Origin: Oscheius tipulae
Taxonomy: Eukaryota > Nematoda > Chromadorea > Rhabditida > Rhabditidae
Assembly: GCA_037178975.1 (NCBI GenBank)
Contig: JASJZH010000006.1
Span: 1,240,001 to 1,304,000 of the forward strand
Length of the DNA: 64,000 nt
Direction of reading: 5' to 3'
Below the pieces are notes generated by a model, which saw only the letters and a list, made by a program, of their open reading frames with translations, did not search any database and was not told the origin of the DNA. The stretch's first letter is position 1; every line of letters starts with the position of its first letter. Positions 37,501 through 48,911 of this stretch are shown here, one piece after another. The translations under genes were made by a program, and so were the position numbers.

Positions 37501-40500
37501 AACATCAAGTCCTAATGTTTGGAAGCCTGTGAAACAGCCCCCTACGTAGCTTATACCATTTTTGTGTGGTTTGGAGTAATAAAAAAAGGAGAACGATGAA
37601 AAAAAAGGAGTCTAGCTAACGAAACTTTTTGGCAAGAATCATTTTCGTAGCAAATTGCCATGATTGATGATCCCGTTTTGATGATAAGCGTCGGCAAAAC
37701 CACAACATGGCGACGTGATTTGTTGACAGGTCGCATCATTCCTCATGTGGTAGAGCAGCACAGAAAACATGTGTTGAAAGATGTTGAATGAAGGAACGGA
37801 AAAGGTACGGTACAGAGAAAGAACTGAATTTCTCACTCAACACGATTTGATTGCTTTCTGAACGTGAAGGTTATGAGAGAAATTTATGAAAATGCCTATA
37901 GAAAGGTAGTTTTAGAGCAAAAATATGGCAATATGTGATATCAGCAAACTTTTTCTGATACTTAGGGTAGCAGATCTTTCTGCTAACTTTCAAAAGCTTC
38001 TTGACTTCGTAATGCCAAATATTACCAGGTGTTCACAAATCTGTGAAAAATATAACAGTACAGGTTTCAGAAGCGGGGGGAATTTGACGAGTCTCTCTAT
38101 CAGATGTACCCGCCAACGGAATCGCGCACCATGTGTATGATTGGAGAGGACATGGACAGCCCGAGGGCAAACTCCATTGCAGACTCCAATCCAGTCCCCC
38201 AGGTAGCTTTGCTTTTATTCTTTAGACATACTGCATGTTTAATTGCGCAGCCGAAAAGCTTAATTGGCCTTGTGCCTATGCTATTCGTAGAATAGCGGCT
38301 GGCTTCAATTGCGTAACATCGGAAAATAGCGTGGGCTTGTACCGGTGGATGAGGTGAAACCGAAACCAGAAATCATCGGCTTAGTAATTATTTTTGGGGG
38401 AGAGTTGCTGCAGAAACATGCGAGCTGTTTGAAACATCCAGGCTTTCGCTGCTCGGAGAGTATCTCAATTTTGTCTTAGTTTTTGAGATCCAGAGAAAGA
38501 CAGTTGTAGTTTCAAAAGATTATTGTTAGGAAAGACTTAAGCTGAAGTATGATAACTACGCATAGAACCGATTTTTAAAACTATTGGTTTAACCTTTAAC
38601 TTTTCTCAGTAACAACTAACAGATACGGTCTATGAGGAATCATATTTTCACTTTTCTTTCACATTTCAATTCTCATTTTTTCATTTTAAAAGATTCGGTA
38701 CTGCAAAAGTTTTCACTATGCAATAAGAGGAACAGGGGACTTCAAAAACGTATTATTTAATATTGAAAGAAATTACTTTTTTCTGTTTTTTTTTCCATTT
38801 AAGTTTGACTCAAAAAGCTCACAAAATACCAGGGAAAGACCAGTCCGGATGACTAGATACTAGACACGAGAACAGTTGTTTGACACGCTCGCTCTCTTCG
38901 CGCCATAATAATTGCCTTCGGACAGTTTTGACAGAAATGACCCCGCTATCCGAATATTTGTCAACTTTTTACAGATACAAATATTACGACGTGACAGCGA
39001 CGAGGATCCGGATCTGGGAGAAGAAAGCATGGAATTGGTAAGTCGGTTTTCTGGAGTCAATTAGGTCCCAATGATGGAACTAATTCTACCCTCTGACGCC
39101 TCAACGATTGGAATTAGCCTACGGAATCGGGAGAAAGATAAATCCGGCGGTGTGGGAGCAGTCAGATTAGATTAATTTTGTGGTATTCGGGAAACGTTGT
39201 TTGTAAGCAGTTTTTGGGAAATGATGGGCTTGAAAGCAAAAGAGCTACCGTCTTGAACACACCGAAAGTACCGTTACCGCTCTTGGTAGACAGGAAAGGA
39301 ACTTTGAAAGCTATGATCACCCTGTAATTTGGTGCGGTCTTTACCCTAACATGTTTTCCAACTAGTAAAGTTGATTTCCGTGTTCGCTGCAAGCCAGACT
39401 GTCTATTTTGAACGGGATCCAATTGTTACGGTCGGTACTCATAGACACCTTCCCACGCGATATTAGATGTAGAAACTAGTGCAGTGCTATATTGAGAAAA
39501 CAACTTTTCCACACTCACGATGTGGAAGGAATGGGCTCTTTTTCTTCATTCTTCTCTAAAACGTAGTCTTCGTAAAAGGGCGAGGAACGAACTTTTGCAG
39601 TACCGGGTCTGAAATTTGATGGGACTTAGCAAAACATGTTTTACCTTTTCCAAGCCCATTTTCTATCCCCGTCGAGTCGTTTCATTGGTAAACTTTGAGG
39701 TTCCAAAGCTTCGGGGCCGACCATCAGCAGTTTTTGGCATTCAAAAGTTCTAACCTCCTGATTCTAATAGAAATCCAGTCGTTTTGTCCTGTTCCAATCA
39801 GCATGCAGAAGACAAAAAGAAGATGAATGAAACGATCTGACCAAAGTCTCAATCGTAGAGCAGTTGAGTGCTGAAGAAAGTCTGTTTTGACTGAGACTAG
39901 CCGTGTACTAAAACATGGCATTGAAGAGAGTAAAAAGTTGTACTTTGGGGAAAGAAGTGCACCTTGAATCAGACGGAAGGTGTCTAATGACGTGAGGCGT
40001 AGTAGTGACAAATGAAATCTCATGTGTGTTTCGTTTCCACATATGTGATTCAGGTCGTTCGTTAAATATTGCAAAATCAGTTGTCAGGACTTGTAGCTAT
40101 TAGGTACAACCTAAAAAACGCTTGTAATTGCAGCTAAAATAGTTAGCGGCTAGTGGATGTGTCCTAAAACAGATATCACGTCACTTCTAATGATATCAGC
40201 GATTAGAGCACTTTAGAGAGAACCGAATTCGAGCTTGGACGACTTTTCGAGCAAGGTTATTGATCAGTTTGAAAGCGAACATAAATAGAAAAAAATAGAA
40301 AAGTTTTGCTTGTTTTCTTTTTGACCCACACAGCGTAAAATTAGACACGTGAGAAAAGAAGCAAACTGAACCAGCGTCTCAAACAAAAGTTGTTTTTATA
40401 CGCTTCAATTGTGGAAGACGAGAAGAGTAAATAGAATTTATGAAAGTTGAAAAATAGCCATTAGTGAACAATGTCCCTGTCTGGAAACTGTTCTCTATGC

Positions 40501-41283
40501 GATTATTTGCATATACCTGAACTTGGGATGATAGAACTTAACTGGCTGGAAAAAAAGGAATGAAAAATAAATATGCAAAAAAGCGAAGATTTTGCGCAAC
40601 TTCCCCAGGATACGAGGATGTACGTCGGCGTCAACAAGATGCTTTGAGCTATATATAAATCAGACCGCGTTTATGAAATGAGGAGCTTGAACGAGGAAAA
40701 CGCATCAGGCCAAAGCATGGGAAAGTGGATTATCAGTAGTGCTATCATCGTTGCGATTTCATGAAAAATTTCTATCAAAGATTTGGAATATTATCAGGCG
40801 TAAAAAAATACTGTAGTTTTCTCGGAAATGAAATCGAAGTCTAAAAAATTTTAATTACGGCAAGATTTGTTCTGCGGGAGGAGGTGAAGAGAGAATGTGA
40901 CGCTGCATGAGAAGCTCTAATTACTTCCATAGAAGTCTATCGCGATCACAATCTTACCTATTCAGTTATTCGAAACAAAAAAATTTAAAAACTTTCCAGG
41001 TTGATCTCGGTATCCACAAGCAGTCGGTGCGTTCAGCGTCGCCAGTGGCACTTCTCGGTACAAATCACAAGACCTCATGCATTCGACGAGGTACATTTAT
41101 CATTTAATTTTTCTGCCCTCTTGAATCTGTTTAGGCCTCTTTCAGGGCCACAGACATGTAATTTGTTCCGTTTCAGCAAGCACTGTGCCCCAAGCGGCTC
41201 AGGGCGAGTCGTCCACCAGTTCCTCTGACGTCGAGTTTGATTCCGAAACAGCGCAGACATATAGGGGAAGCGTTTTTGTGTGA
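28590..41283 (+). CDS. irk-like: inward-rectifier potassium channel (Kir/irk family)
   Basis: A two-TM potassium channel subunit; four subunits form the pore in the plasma membrane. Exons are 28590-28674, 32387-32520, 32561-32616, 33541-33654, 33697-33809, 33850-33935, 33975-34055, 34216-34308, 35334-35401, 36419-36546, 36595-36682, 37265-37406, 38071-38202, 38975-39037, 41000-41057 and 41177-41283 (about 515 residues, all phases match). Marks are [14 protein letters not shown] before TM1, the selectivity filter TIGYGFR across 33797-33870, TM2 followed by AKLARPIKR (the phosphoinositide-binding stretch), and a full cytoplasmic beta-sheet domain ([48 protein letters not shown]). The TM2 position equal to Asp172 of Kir2.1 is Gln (33933-33935), which predicts weak rectification. 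An alternative start is ATG 32374 in a longer exon 32374-32520 (491 residues). The last 120 residues are acidic and serine-rich. Intron 7 holds an antisense gene. Confidence 0.92.
28675..32373. other. 3.7-kb first intron of the Kir gene
   Basis: AT-rich with no supported gene. A run of nine G (30369-30377) and a short AT dinucleotide run near 29160 are the only simple-sequence features I noticed. If the 32374 start is used instead, this is upstream promoter sequence. Confidence 0.5.
34352..35495 (-). CDS. nested antisense gene: single-pass membrane protein with switchable anchor
   Basis: A previously unfamiliar gene on the opposite strand, mostly inside Kir intron 7. Exons a 35495-35374, b 35170-35081 and c 35040-34928 join in phase into a hydrophilic, proline- and serine-rich region of about 108 residues (start MISPARHRQ; later [11 protein letters not shown] and [11 protein letters not shown]). 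After c two endings are possible. Exon d (34758-34643) encodes [11 protein letters not shown] and a hydrophobic segment ([19 protein letters not shown]) with a GTAAGT donor. Exon e (34550-34402) has a TTTCAG acceptor and encodes [20 protein letters not shown] plus 15 residues to TAA. Skipping d gives 157 residues anchored by e. Joining d to e shifts frame and ends after Lys-Ser (149 residues). Reading through d gives 243 residues to a stop at 34352. Exon a overlaps Kir exon 35334-35401 by 28 coding bases. No family recognised; start uncertain. Confidence 0.55.
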
Positions 41284-42983
41284 ACTGCCCCCACCCTACA
41301 TACCTCCTACCATATAGATAAATAGGTGCACTTTTCTCCTTTCGCTCTCGCACTTCACATCTTAATACTAACAATTCAATTCTTTAAAAGTAAAACTTAA
41401 CTGGATGAGTATGAGGGATGACGCTAGTTGGTAAACATAAATGATGTTCTCAAGACGTTTTGACGCATTTTCACGCTGAATTGGCTTCGAACGAGATAAG
41501 TGAGTAAGAACGGGCTTGAGCTTATTTCTAACATAACGTCGCTCTTGGTAAAAAGCGTAATATAGATTGTGTCGAAGAAAAGTATTGCATGTTTAGGCCA
41601 AAAACAGTTTTCGGTATTGAATAGGCTAATTTTTCTTTAAGAAGCGTCATCAAGTTGCATTCATGTTTAGCAGCAGCTTTATGTTAAACGTATATGTGCG
41701 GATTGAAACCAACCATCATAGTCAAACCACGCTAATTTTGTAAGGAGTGTTACAGCCTGAAATCTTCTCTCTTTTGGCGCTCAACCTGATGCAAAAAGCC
41801 TATTGCAGTTAAAACAAAATCTAACGAAAGTACCGTGCTTCAGAACTCTTGAAAACTATTGTAGTGAACAAGAGTGTATTCTTGAACTCGTATCAAACTT
41901 TTGTATGTTTTTAGTGGGATGGCGAAAGATCAGCGCTCCTGAAGGTAACATGTCGATGATGTTCAAAACGCATGACAAGCATGATCTTTAGAAGCTCTCA
42001 TATCTTCAAAACTAAAACATGAACTGCATAAAAAGATTTTTCTCATGCCCCCAATATTGCATCCTCTAGAATCTCTTGCTCTCTGCTTTGCTTAAAACCA
42101 CAAACTTCTATTTATGTTCTTTCCTCTCCCCTGGCTTTACTTCTCAGTTTGGTAGACACGTGGATTGATTTGTGTAGTCTTAAATGCCATAATTTTAGTT
42201 TCAGGAAGCTCCACGGTGAGTGTGGCTCTTCATGGCTGAACGAAGGATATTTTGTCTCAAAACTTCTACCCTTCATCGTCATAATTATTGTGATTTCCCA
42301 GTGATATATCAGATCGTGTAGTACCTCCAGTGTTTTTAAAAAGATTGCTCATATCATTACTGTTACTATCGCTAGCTTTTTTCTGGGTACGGTATGTAAC
42401 AACTATTATTGACTTCAAACTCCTCGCTTGTGTCAGTTACCATGTCGGTTCGAATAAAGTTTATCGCCAAAGTTCGGCGCAATGGTTTCTGTGACGGACT
42501 CTGTTTGTTTGTTCGTATGTTTGTCCGAGGCCACGAAACAGAAGCGAACCAAATATGTTGTCCAGAAGTTTTGCTGTCCAGAAACAGTCATTGCTTAAAT
42601 TGGGTGGCAAGTCAACTTTGGAAGCGCAATAAAACTTGGCTTTTTTCGCAGTAAAGCCACTGGGAGTCTTCTGTTACTACGAAGCGGTGCAGCGGCCAAT
42701 ACAAACTAAAGGCAAAAGGACGGCGAAGACGTCGGAGACGGCTGGTTTCTCCACTGAAGTTTTAGACTACTTAGCCCGAAATGTTGCCATTCCGCCAAAA
42801 ACTGTCCTCGAAAAATCTTTTCCGATGCACCTGTGTTCAGGAAAAAAAAACTGAGCCCAGCTGGAAGAGGCCTCGCCGCATCCTCCAAAGTTGTCGTGCA
42901 CGCGATATCGCGACAGTCTCTTTCAACTCTGCCGTCTCCCTCTCCTCGCTCTGTCCACACGTGCCGGAAATAGCATAGCTATT
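41284..42983. other. intergenic between Kir and the nuclear receptor
   Basis: No gene supported. The right part (42690-42980) is richer in GC and contains the 12-bp palindrome CGCGATATCGCG near 42903. It probably includes the promoter and 5' leader of the nuclear receptor. The plus-strand frame 42409-42654 has no motif. Confidence 0.5.
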
Positions 42984-44456
42984 ATGGCCCTTAAGGTCCA
43001 TGGTAAGTCTTAGAATGGGCTGTAAAGCAATTTACAGTAACCTAGTTATTGTTTGAATAGCTTTGTTATTAAACTTTTTATAACACAAAGCGACCAAGTG
43101 AAACCGAATAAATCAGAATATGCTCCCAAACTTCAGTTTTTATAAGAATCTTTTCAGAACGCTGCCGAGTCAACGAGCCGTGTGTTGTTTGTGGCGACTA
43201 CAGTACCGGGACCCACTATGCAGTTCTCAGCTGTGATGGCTGCTCCGGTTTCTTCAAAGTTAGCCTGCATTCTTTGTGTCTAGTAATCTATTTCAGAGAG
43301 CGATTCGTAAAGAGAAGGTTTTCGTGTGCAAAAATGCAGGGAAGCCTCTAGAAGGAATGTGCGTCATAAACAAGGCTCTGAGAAATCAGTGTCCGTTTTG
43401 CCGGTATCAAAAATGTGTCTCAACAGGAATGCTAGAGGTTTGTTTGGGTCATTTTTTTTACAAAATCTTAAGGAGAGAGTTCAAACGTACCGAGGACCGC
43501 GTGGGCCGCGTATCTTGCAACCAATTTCTCTTAGTCGTAAAACAAAGAAGGATACAGGAGTTGAAACTTTTGTGAGTTTCTCGTTCGTTTGCTTAACTAT
43601 GGGTAGCTTATAGCCCGACTTGAGTACCCCGTTACCTTTACAAGGAGCACCTTTTCTACCATCTGTGTCCTGCAAACTGACCGACTTTGCTGCTGCATCC
43701 TTCTTCGAGATGTTCATGTGGACCAGATGTCAGATTCAGTTTATTCAACTGCCCCCAGAGCAACAGGTATGAACTTCACCCTTTGTTTTTACGCGGATGT
43801 GTTGTTAATCATCCTCAATGACTCCTATCTCCTAATGTTTACCCTGTCAATCAACGAAAAACAAATAAGTAGAAACTATTTTTGTGATTATTAAAATTTA
43901 TCGCAGGAGCACCAATGTCTTCAGATCAGAAGTCTACAGCAATCTTGGCCTGTAATTTTTCTTCTTCAAAGCCACGAGACCAGAGCAATAACACAAGAGA
44001 AACTACTCACCGAAGCTTCGTCCTATTTTCCTATTATTCCAAAACTGGAGGTAAGCGTTGACTGTTTGCCTAAGATAACTGTTTGCAGGTAGCTGCTGCT
44101 TACGAGAAAATTGAAGACTTAAAGTTGGATCATCAAGAAATCTACTTGCTGAAAATGCAGGCTTTGGTCAACGGGTTTGACTACCAGCTATCTTGCTACG
44201 AAGCTCGTCTGAAACAGGAAGGCTACGGTGCACGCCTCAAACAGTTGGTTTTTGTATATTGTGGGAAAAGGTCAGTTTCAGATGCCTCGATCTTCTTAAT
44301 CTTGTCCATGTTCCTGTGGAAAGGGTTCTTTTCAAGCCTCTCATTTCTATAGCCTCAATGTCTCAGATGATTGCTGATCTGATCCAGCCTTCTCCGAAAA
44401 TGATTTCCTTCCTTGTTGGTTACAGTCTCAAGAATTTTGAAGTAGAGAACTATTAA
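42984..44456 (+). CDS. nuclear hormone receptor, NR2E-like
   Basis: A nuclear transcription factor with a two-zinc-finger DNA-binding domain and a compact ligand-binding domain. Exons are 42984-43002, 43158-43258, 43297-43437, 43473-43571, 43614-43766, 43907-44050, 44089-44243 and 44282-44456 (328 residues, all phases match). Finger 1 is [18 protein letters not shown], ending in the P-box [10 protein letters not shown] that is typical of NR2E receptors (TLX and PNR). Finger 2 is [12 protein letters not shown] followed by [11 protein letters not shown]. Ten residues separate the first two cysteines of finger 2, longer than the usual five. After the fingers [11 protein letters not shown] resembles the NR2-type C-terminal extension. 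The ligand-binding region (about residues 140-328) is helical in pattern but short, and I see no clear AF-2 motif at the end. Only seven codons precede the first zinc finger. The specific orthologue cannot be decided. Confidence 0.9.
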
Positions 44457-44996
44457 AAAATAGGGTTACTTGACTTGTCTAGCTTACTTTCTACCAATTG
44501 TACTGCAAAACCAAACTTAATAGCAATTCAATTGACATTACATTATACCGGTCCGAGTGCTTTTCACACATTGCTCAGCCATTCAATAAATAGTTTTGAG
44601 TGAATCAGGTTGTCCTTGTGTAGTCTCCGCGTCGTTTCTTTTACCAATATTTCTTCTGTTATGACTCAAACTGAGGTTCTGTCTCATGCAGTTACTGGCT
44701 TACCCTTGTTTCAACTCTTTATAAAATGTGTATGACCCTTCAATCCACAAAAGCTAAGACCAAGTTTCATTAACTATTGCCTAACAAGCAGAAGTTAGCA
44801 TTGTCTGAAACATAGGCATATTTAAATGTATTATCCACAAATATCACAACTTTCGGGAGAGACTCTAAAACAAGATAAGCTCAAAGTTGTATCACAATGA
44901 CATCACTAAAAATGTCGGCAAAAACACTGATTATGAGGTAAAAGTCAACACGCAAAATCAGGTGTCAGCAGAAAGTCTTACAAATGATCCTAGGTT
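44457..44996. other. 540-bp spacer between convergent genes
   Basis: Sits between the ends of the nuclear receptor (plus) and the secreted-protein gene (minus). Only 3' UTR features are seen. Confidence 0.6.
44585..44590 (+). terminator. polyadenylation signal of the nuclear receptor
   Basis: AATAAA about 130 bp after the stop codon, on the coding strand. Confidence 0.7.
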
Positions 44997-45897
44997 TCAA
45001 ACCTCTTTGAAGATAGTATTAAAAACATTGGTATCGAACAGACCTCGCTCATCGACATAGTGCTTGTTAGCAAGTTTAGGCAAAATTTTAAAAGACAGGC
45101 TAATGGTTTTTGTGGAAGATTTAACGAGGACACTATCTTTACCACAATTCTTGACTTTTCGGGGTATAGTCTCGGCCTTGTACTTATCGAGGAGACAAGC
45201 AATGTTTTCTCTGCGGTCATTCTCAGAACCATCCAAGAAATTGTTGTCAAAAACCACGGAGAAAAACTCCTTGGTGAAAATAGCGCCTTCTTCTTTGCCT
45301 TTTTCAAAGAATCCTTCGGTAAATAAGTTTCTGATCATCTCGAAATTGTTCACGAGTCGAGGAAAGTCCTTAATTTTTTTATTCTAATGACCATGACGTG
45401 TCAGGCTGGATTCGTTGTGTTACCCTTTAGCTCAAGCTGAATACAGTTCTGCCACCCGATAGGACAAAAAAAACACTAGAAATCGTCCCGAGTGGTCTCA
45501 AAAACATTGCTGACAAACAGGGAAGTGATAGAATCTCTTGTTTCTCCGCAGGGGCTTGTTGGAAGACAAAACAAACTCACTGAAGTTTGGTTTCCAGGGA
45601 GCCACTCCCACTTTTTCTGTAGTTCAGTTACTTGTTGCTCTTTGCTCATCGTCCAATTGGTCATGATAGGCACCGTTCCCTGATAAAATTCTCTCCATTC
45701 CATATTTGGACTCAAATGACGGACATAGTACTCTGCGATCTGATTGAAAACCTTAAATGTTTTCGTGCTGCTAACTGGTAACAGCTCACAATATCCATGA
45801 CTTTTCTTTTGTATTCTTCCTGGACTCTAGGCAAAGCAGGAACTGGAGCCAGATAAACCGTACCAAGGGTAAGAGAGATGGTTAGAAATCGTAGCAT
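44997..45897 (-). CDS. secreted helical protein, family not recognised
   Basis: Exons 45897-45790, 45739-45581 and 45368-44997 join in phase to 212 residues. The start MLRFLTISLTLGTVYLA followed by PVPALP is a classical signal peptide, so the product is probably secreted. The mature part is rich in charged helices (VQEEYKRKVMD, REFYQGTVPIMTNW, SKEQQVTELQKKWEWL). This pattern recalls the DUF148 (SXP/RAL-2-like) secreted nematode proteins, but the match is weak and I do not claim it. The C-terminal exon is lysine-rich and has two widely spaced cysteines. The acceptor before the last exon (AAAAATTAAG) is poor, so that junction is the weakest point; the exon could be misjoined. It is convergent with the nuclear receptor. 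Confidence 0.6.
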
Positions 45898-48800
45898 TGT
45901 AGGTGGATTGAGCTCAGATGATAGAGGAACCTGAGGATAGCCCGCCTCGACAGATGTAACAGCTGCCCTTTTCTCTTTTTGTCTTTGAAGACAGCAACAG
46001 AACGCAACAGAGTCTTTCTTATACACTCTGTCTGGCGTCTCTGAGTGGGACAGCAATAGAACCCAGTAATGTCAGAAGAGAATGAGCAGCTTCTCGAAAC
46101 TTCCAAATGGTGTTCGAGGATCTCGGAGAAGTTACTAGCCTGTAAATAAGTTTGCTCCAAGCCGCATGGTTTAACAAATGTGTTTGAAAGCTGCCAGGTT
46201 TTTGCAATGAAAAACCATTTTTTATTGACAGATTCTGATCTGTACTTCCTACATAGATACACACTAGAGACAGAGATATCGGAACGAAAAAGTGTCTATT
46301 GTAAAACACCTTGTTACAGTAGCATTGGAAACCCTGCTGCCAGCGAGGTTGAAGTCAGTAAAGTGCAAAAAATAAAAGCCTTCAAAGACTCGTTTCTCTT
46401 CAGCCAAATCGAAGATGTCATTGTATTAAAACCTGGCATGTTATAAAGATCGTTGTTTGGATGTCATCGTCAGATCACAAAAGATTATGTTTGGTTTTGT
46501 ATACCTTTATGCAACCGTATTGACCAGTACTATTGAAACGAACACATATTACGAACAGTTAAGAGGCTTTCTTTATTTTCCAGCCAGCCACTGGTCAAAC
46601 TGGCCATCGGGCGTAATAGTCTCTACGCTCCCTCTCGCTCTCTCCATCGCTCTCAACACCCTCCAGCGCGGGTCATCTCATGTTGACCGCTTGTCAACAG
46701 CTGACCTATTCAATCTACTGCAACTTAATCTACACGCGACCCGAAAAGCGTAGTGAGAACTATAGAAGGCACCTTTCACGAGAGACATTTTGATACCATT
46801 AAGCAACCGCTGTTTTAGTTTAGACATAATACAAACTTTCTTCGGTTCTCAGAGACCCATGCAGTTATGGGTCTCCAATGTGTTCATAACCTTCTGGGAC
46901 TCTCTACTGCATGACCATTCTCTCACCCGTCCATCCAACTGTCAAAACATGTTGTCCAGATCCGTATTTTACTATTCCAACACGGATCTTACGTATGCTG
47001 CAAATTCGTAAAGATTCTATTCAAACGTTGACTATTATTCTGCGAAAGCGCCATATCTTTATCGCCTTTTTACGAAAGCTGGAGTAGATCTGCTGATCTT
47101 GACGTGATAGTGCGTAAATAATTATTGAAAATGTGAACGTATTCTTAGCTTTCCTGTTGGGCTATTTGATTATTTGAAGTTCATATAGCGGGGATAGTTT
47201 TACGCGACTGTTCCCTTCCTTCAACCTAGTCTTAAAAGTCATTTGAGAGTCTACTTCTTCTCCCTCCTTCCAGCAAGCGAGTAGCCAATTCTCATTTGCA
47301 CATTTAGTTTTTGCCCTCGTCCAGTGACATTTAGTACCGATCACACGAGTGCAGTGTGCTGCCCCGGCTATGAAGTCATCCGCCAGCCTACAAATGATTT
47401 TCCTGTTTAGCAATCAGTCTCGGCAGCTGCTGGACAAAAAAGACTGCCACTAGGTCACATTAAACCCCCAAACTTCTTTTTATTCTGAAGTTTTTTAGTG
47501 AGGTAATTGTTATGAGATCATATTTGAGATTGTTTTTGGACCACACGCGCATATTCCACTATCGATTTACGGTCTCAGAGAGTGGCTGTTTGTGTAAAGA
47601 TGAATGTTTCTTCCGCATGTTCGCCACGAGGCGTGTGATTTCATACCGTACGATTAGATCGCTGCCATTCGTTGCATATTTTTTCATTGAAAACGATGTG
47701 AACTATTCAAAAAACTTCGGTTCCTCGGTTTCATTGCTTATTCATAAAGCCTTGCTTTTCCTGTTTCTAATGACACTTTTCAAAGATTTGGTCTTTTCAT
47801 CATAGACACAAAATCCACCAGAAAGTGCTAACGTGATCGATCAACAAAAAGCGATTGACGTAGGCGAAAAACTGCCGCGAAACGGTTTGTTTGGAGCAGA
47901 GTTCAAACAGCGAGTGAAAAACTGACCTACTTTTCATTCAACAAGCGACAGGAGTACATTTAACTTTATACCAAACAGATTTTTTGGATAATGAGGGGTA
48001 ATCTTATCATTGCTGCAAAGACATGTTAAGTTTAAATAGAGGTCAGTCTTGCACCTTAGCAAAGACCGGTTTGTTTTGTTACGTCTGATTGACCTCATCT
48101 GATCTTTGTTTTCGGAAGTGACAAATTGATTGCACCAGATTGATGGATGCAATTCTAGAAAGTTCATACCGGCCTTGGAAGTAATCGGTCGTTCCTAAAA
48201 GAGATATTATACCGGTTTTTTGCATGCAGGCAATAAAAAAGCGAAAAAATATTCGACCCTATCAAGGTCGCCCTTTAAAAAGTTTGTCACAGACTCAGTT
48301 TTCTTTTTCGAACAATTAGAGAAAAGAAATCTGACGCAATCTCTTTCAAAGCGCTCTTTTCGGTGGTTGTAATCGTACACTGATACAATCAGCACATGAC
48401 CATTTCCTCACGTGGTTTACACTGAACTTTTTTTGTCTGCTATCTGTTGTTTTTACTTCCGCTATCTAGCCGGTTTTTAGACTTATCTGGTAGACCTTTC
48501 CTTTTTCTTTAATTTTAAAACGCCTCCTTCTTATCGCGTTCTCTCTTTCCCTCGAACGACCAGCGCTCGCCACGCCACGCTTAGCACGAGGTCTTGTTGC
48601 GGCCGGCCATTTGAATGGCTGGGCACTCTGCCAACATCAGCTGACAGTGGCCGGGCCCATTGCCGAGAGAGTGAAAAGGAGTAATGACCTCCGGATCCAA
48701 ATCGCTTCTCCTTGATTTTTCCTTAGCTACCTTTTGTCAGAAGATGTGAGATTGAGGGAACGAAAACCTATTCAGAGCGCAATATTTGTATTAGAAAAAG

Positions 48801-48911
48801 TTTGTCCCTTACATTTTTCTTGCATTTGATGATAAAACCATCCTTCTTCTTTAATTTGCTTTTCCTCCATGGATTTGATCCATATTCAAATTTTCAGAGC
48901 CAAGTATCAAT
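45898..48911. other. 3.0-kb intergenic region upstream of the PDCD4-like gene
   Basis: No supported gene. Frames at 46180-46446, 46457-46753 and 47512-47805 lack motifs. The segment 48530-48690 is GC-rich (it contains GCGGCCGGCC) and looks like the promoter region of the next gene. It also has pyrimidine-rich stretches around 46620-46660. Confidence 0.5.
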
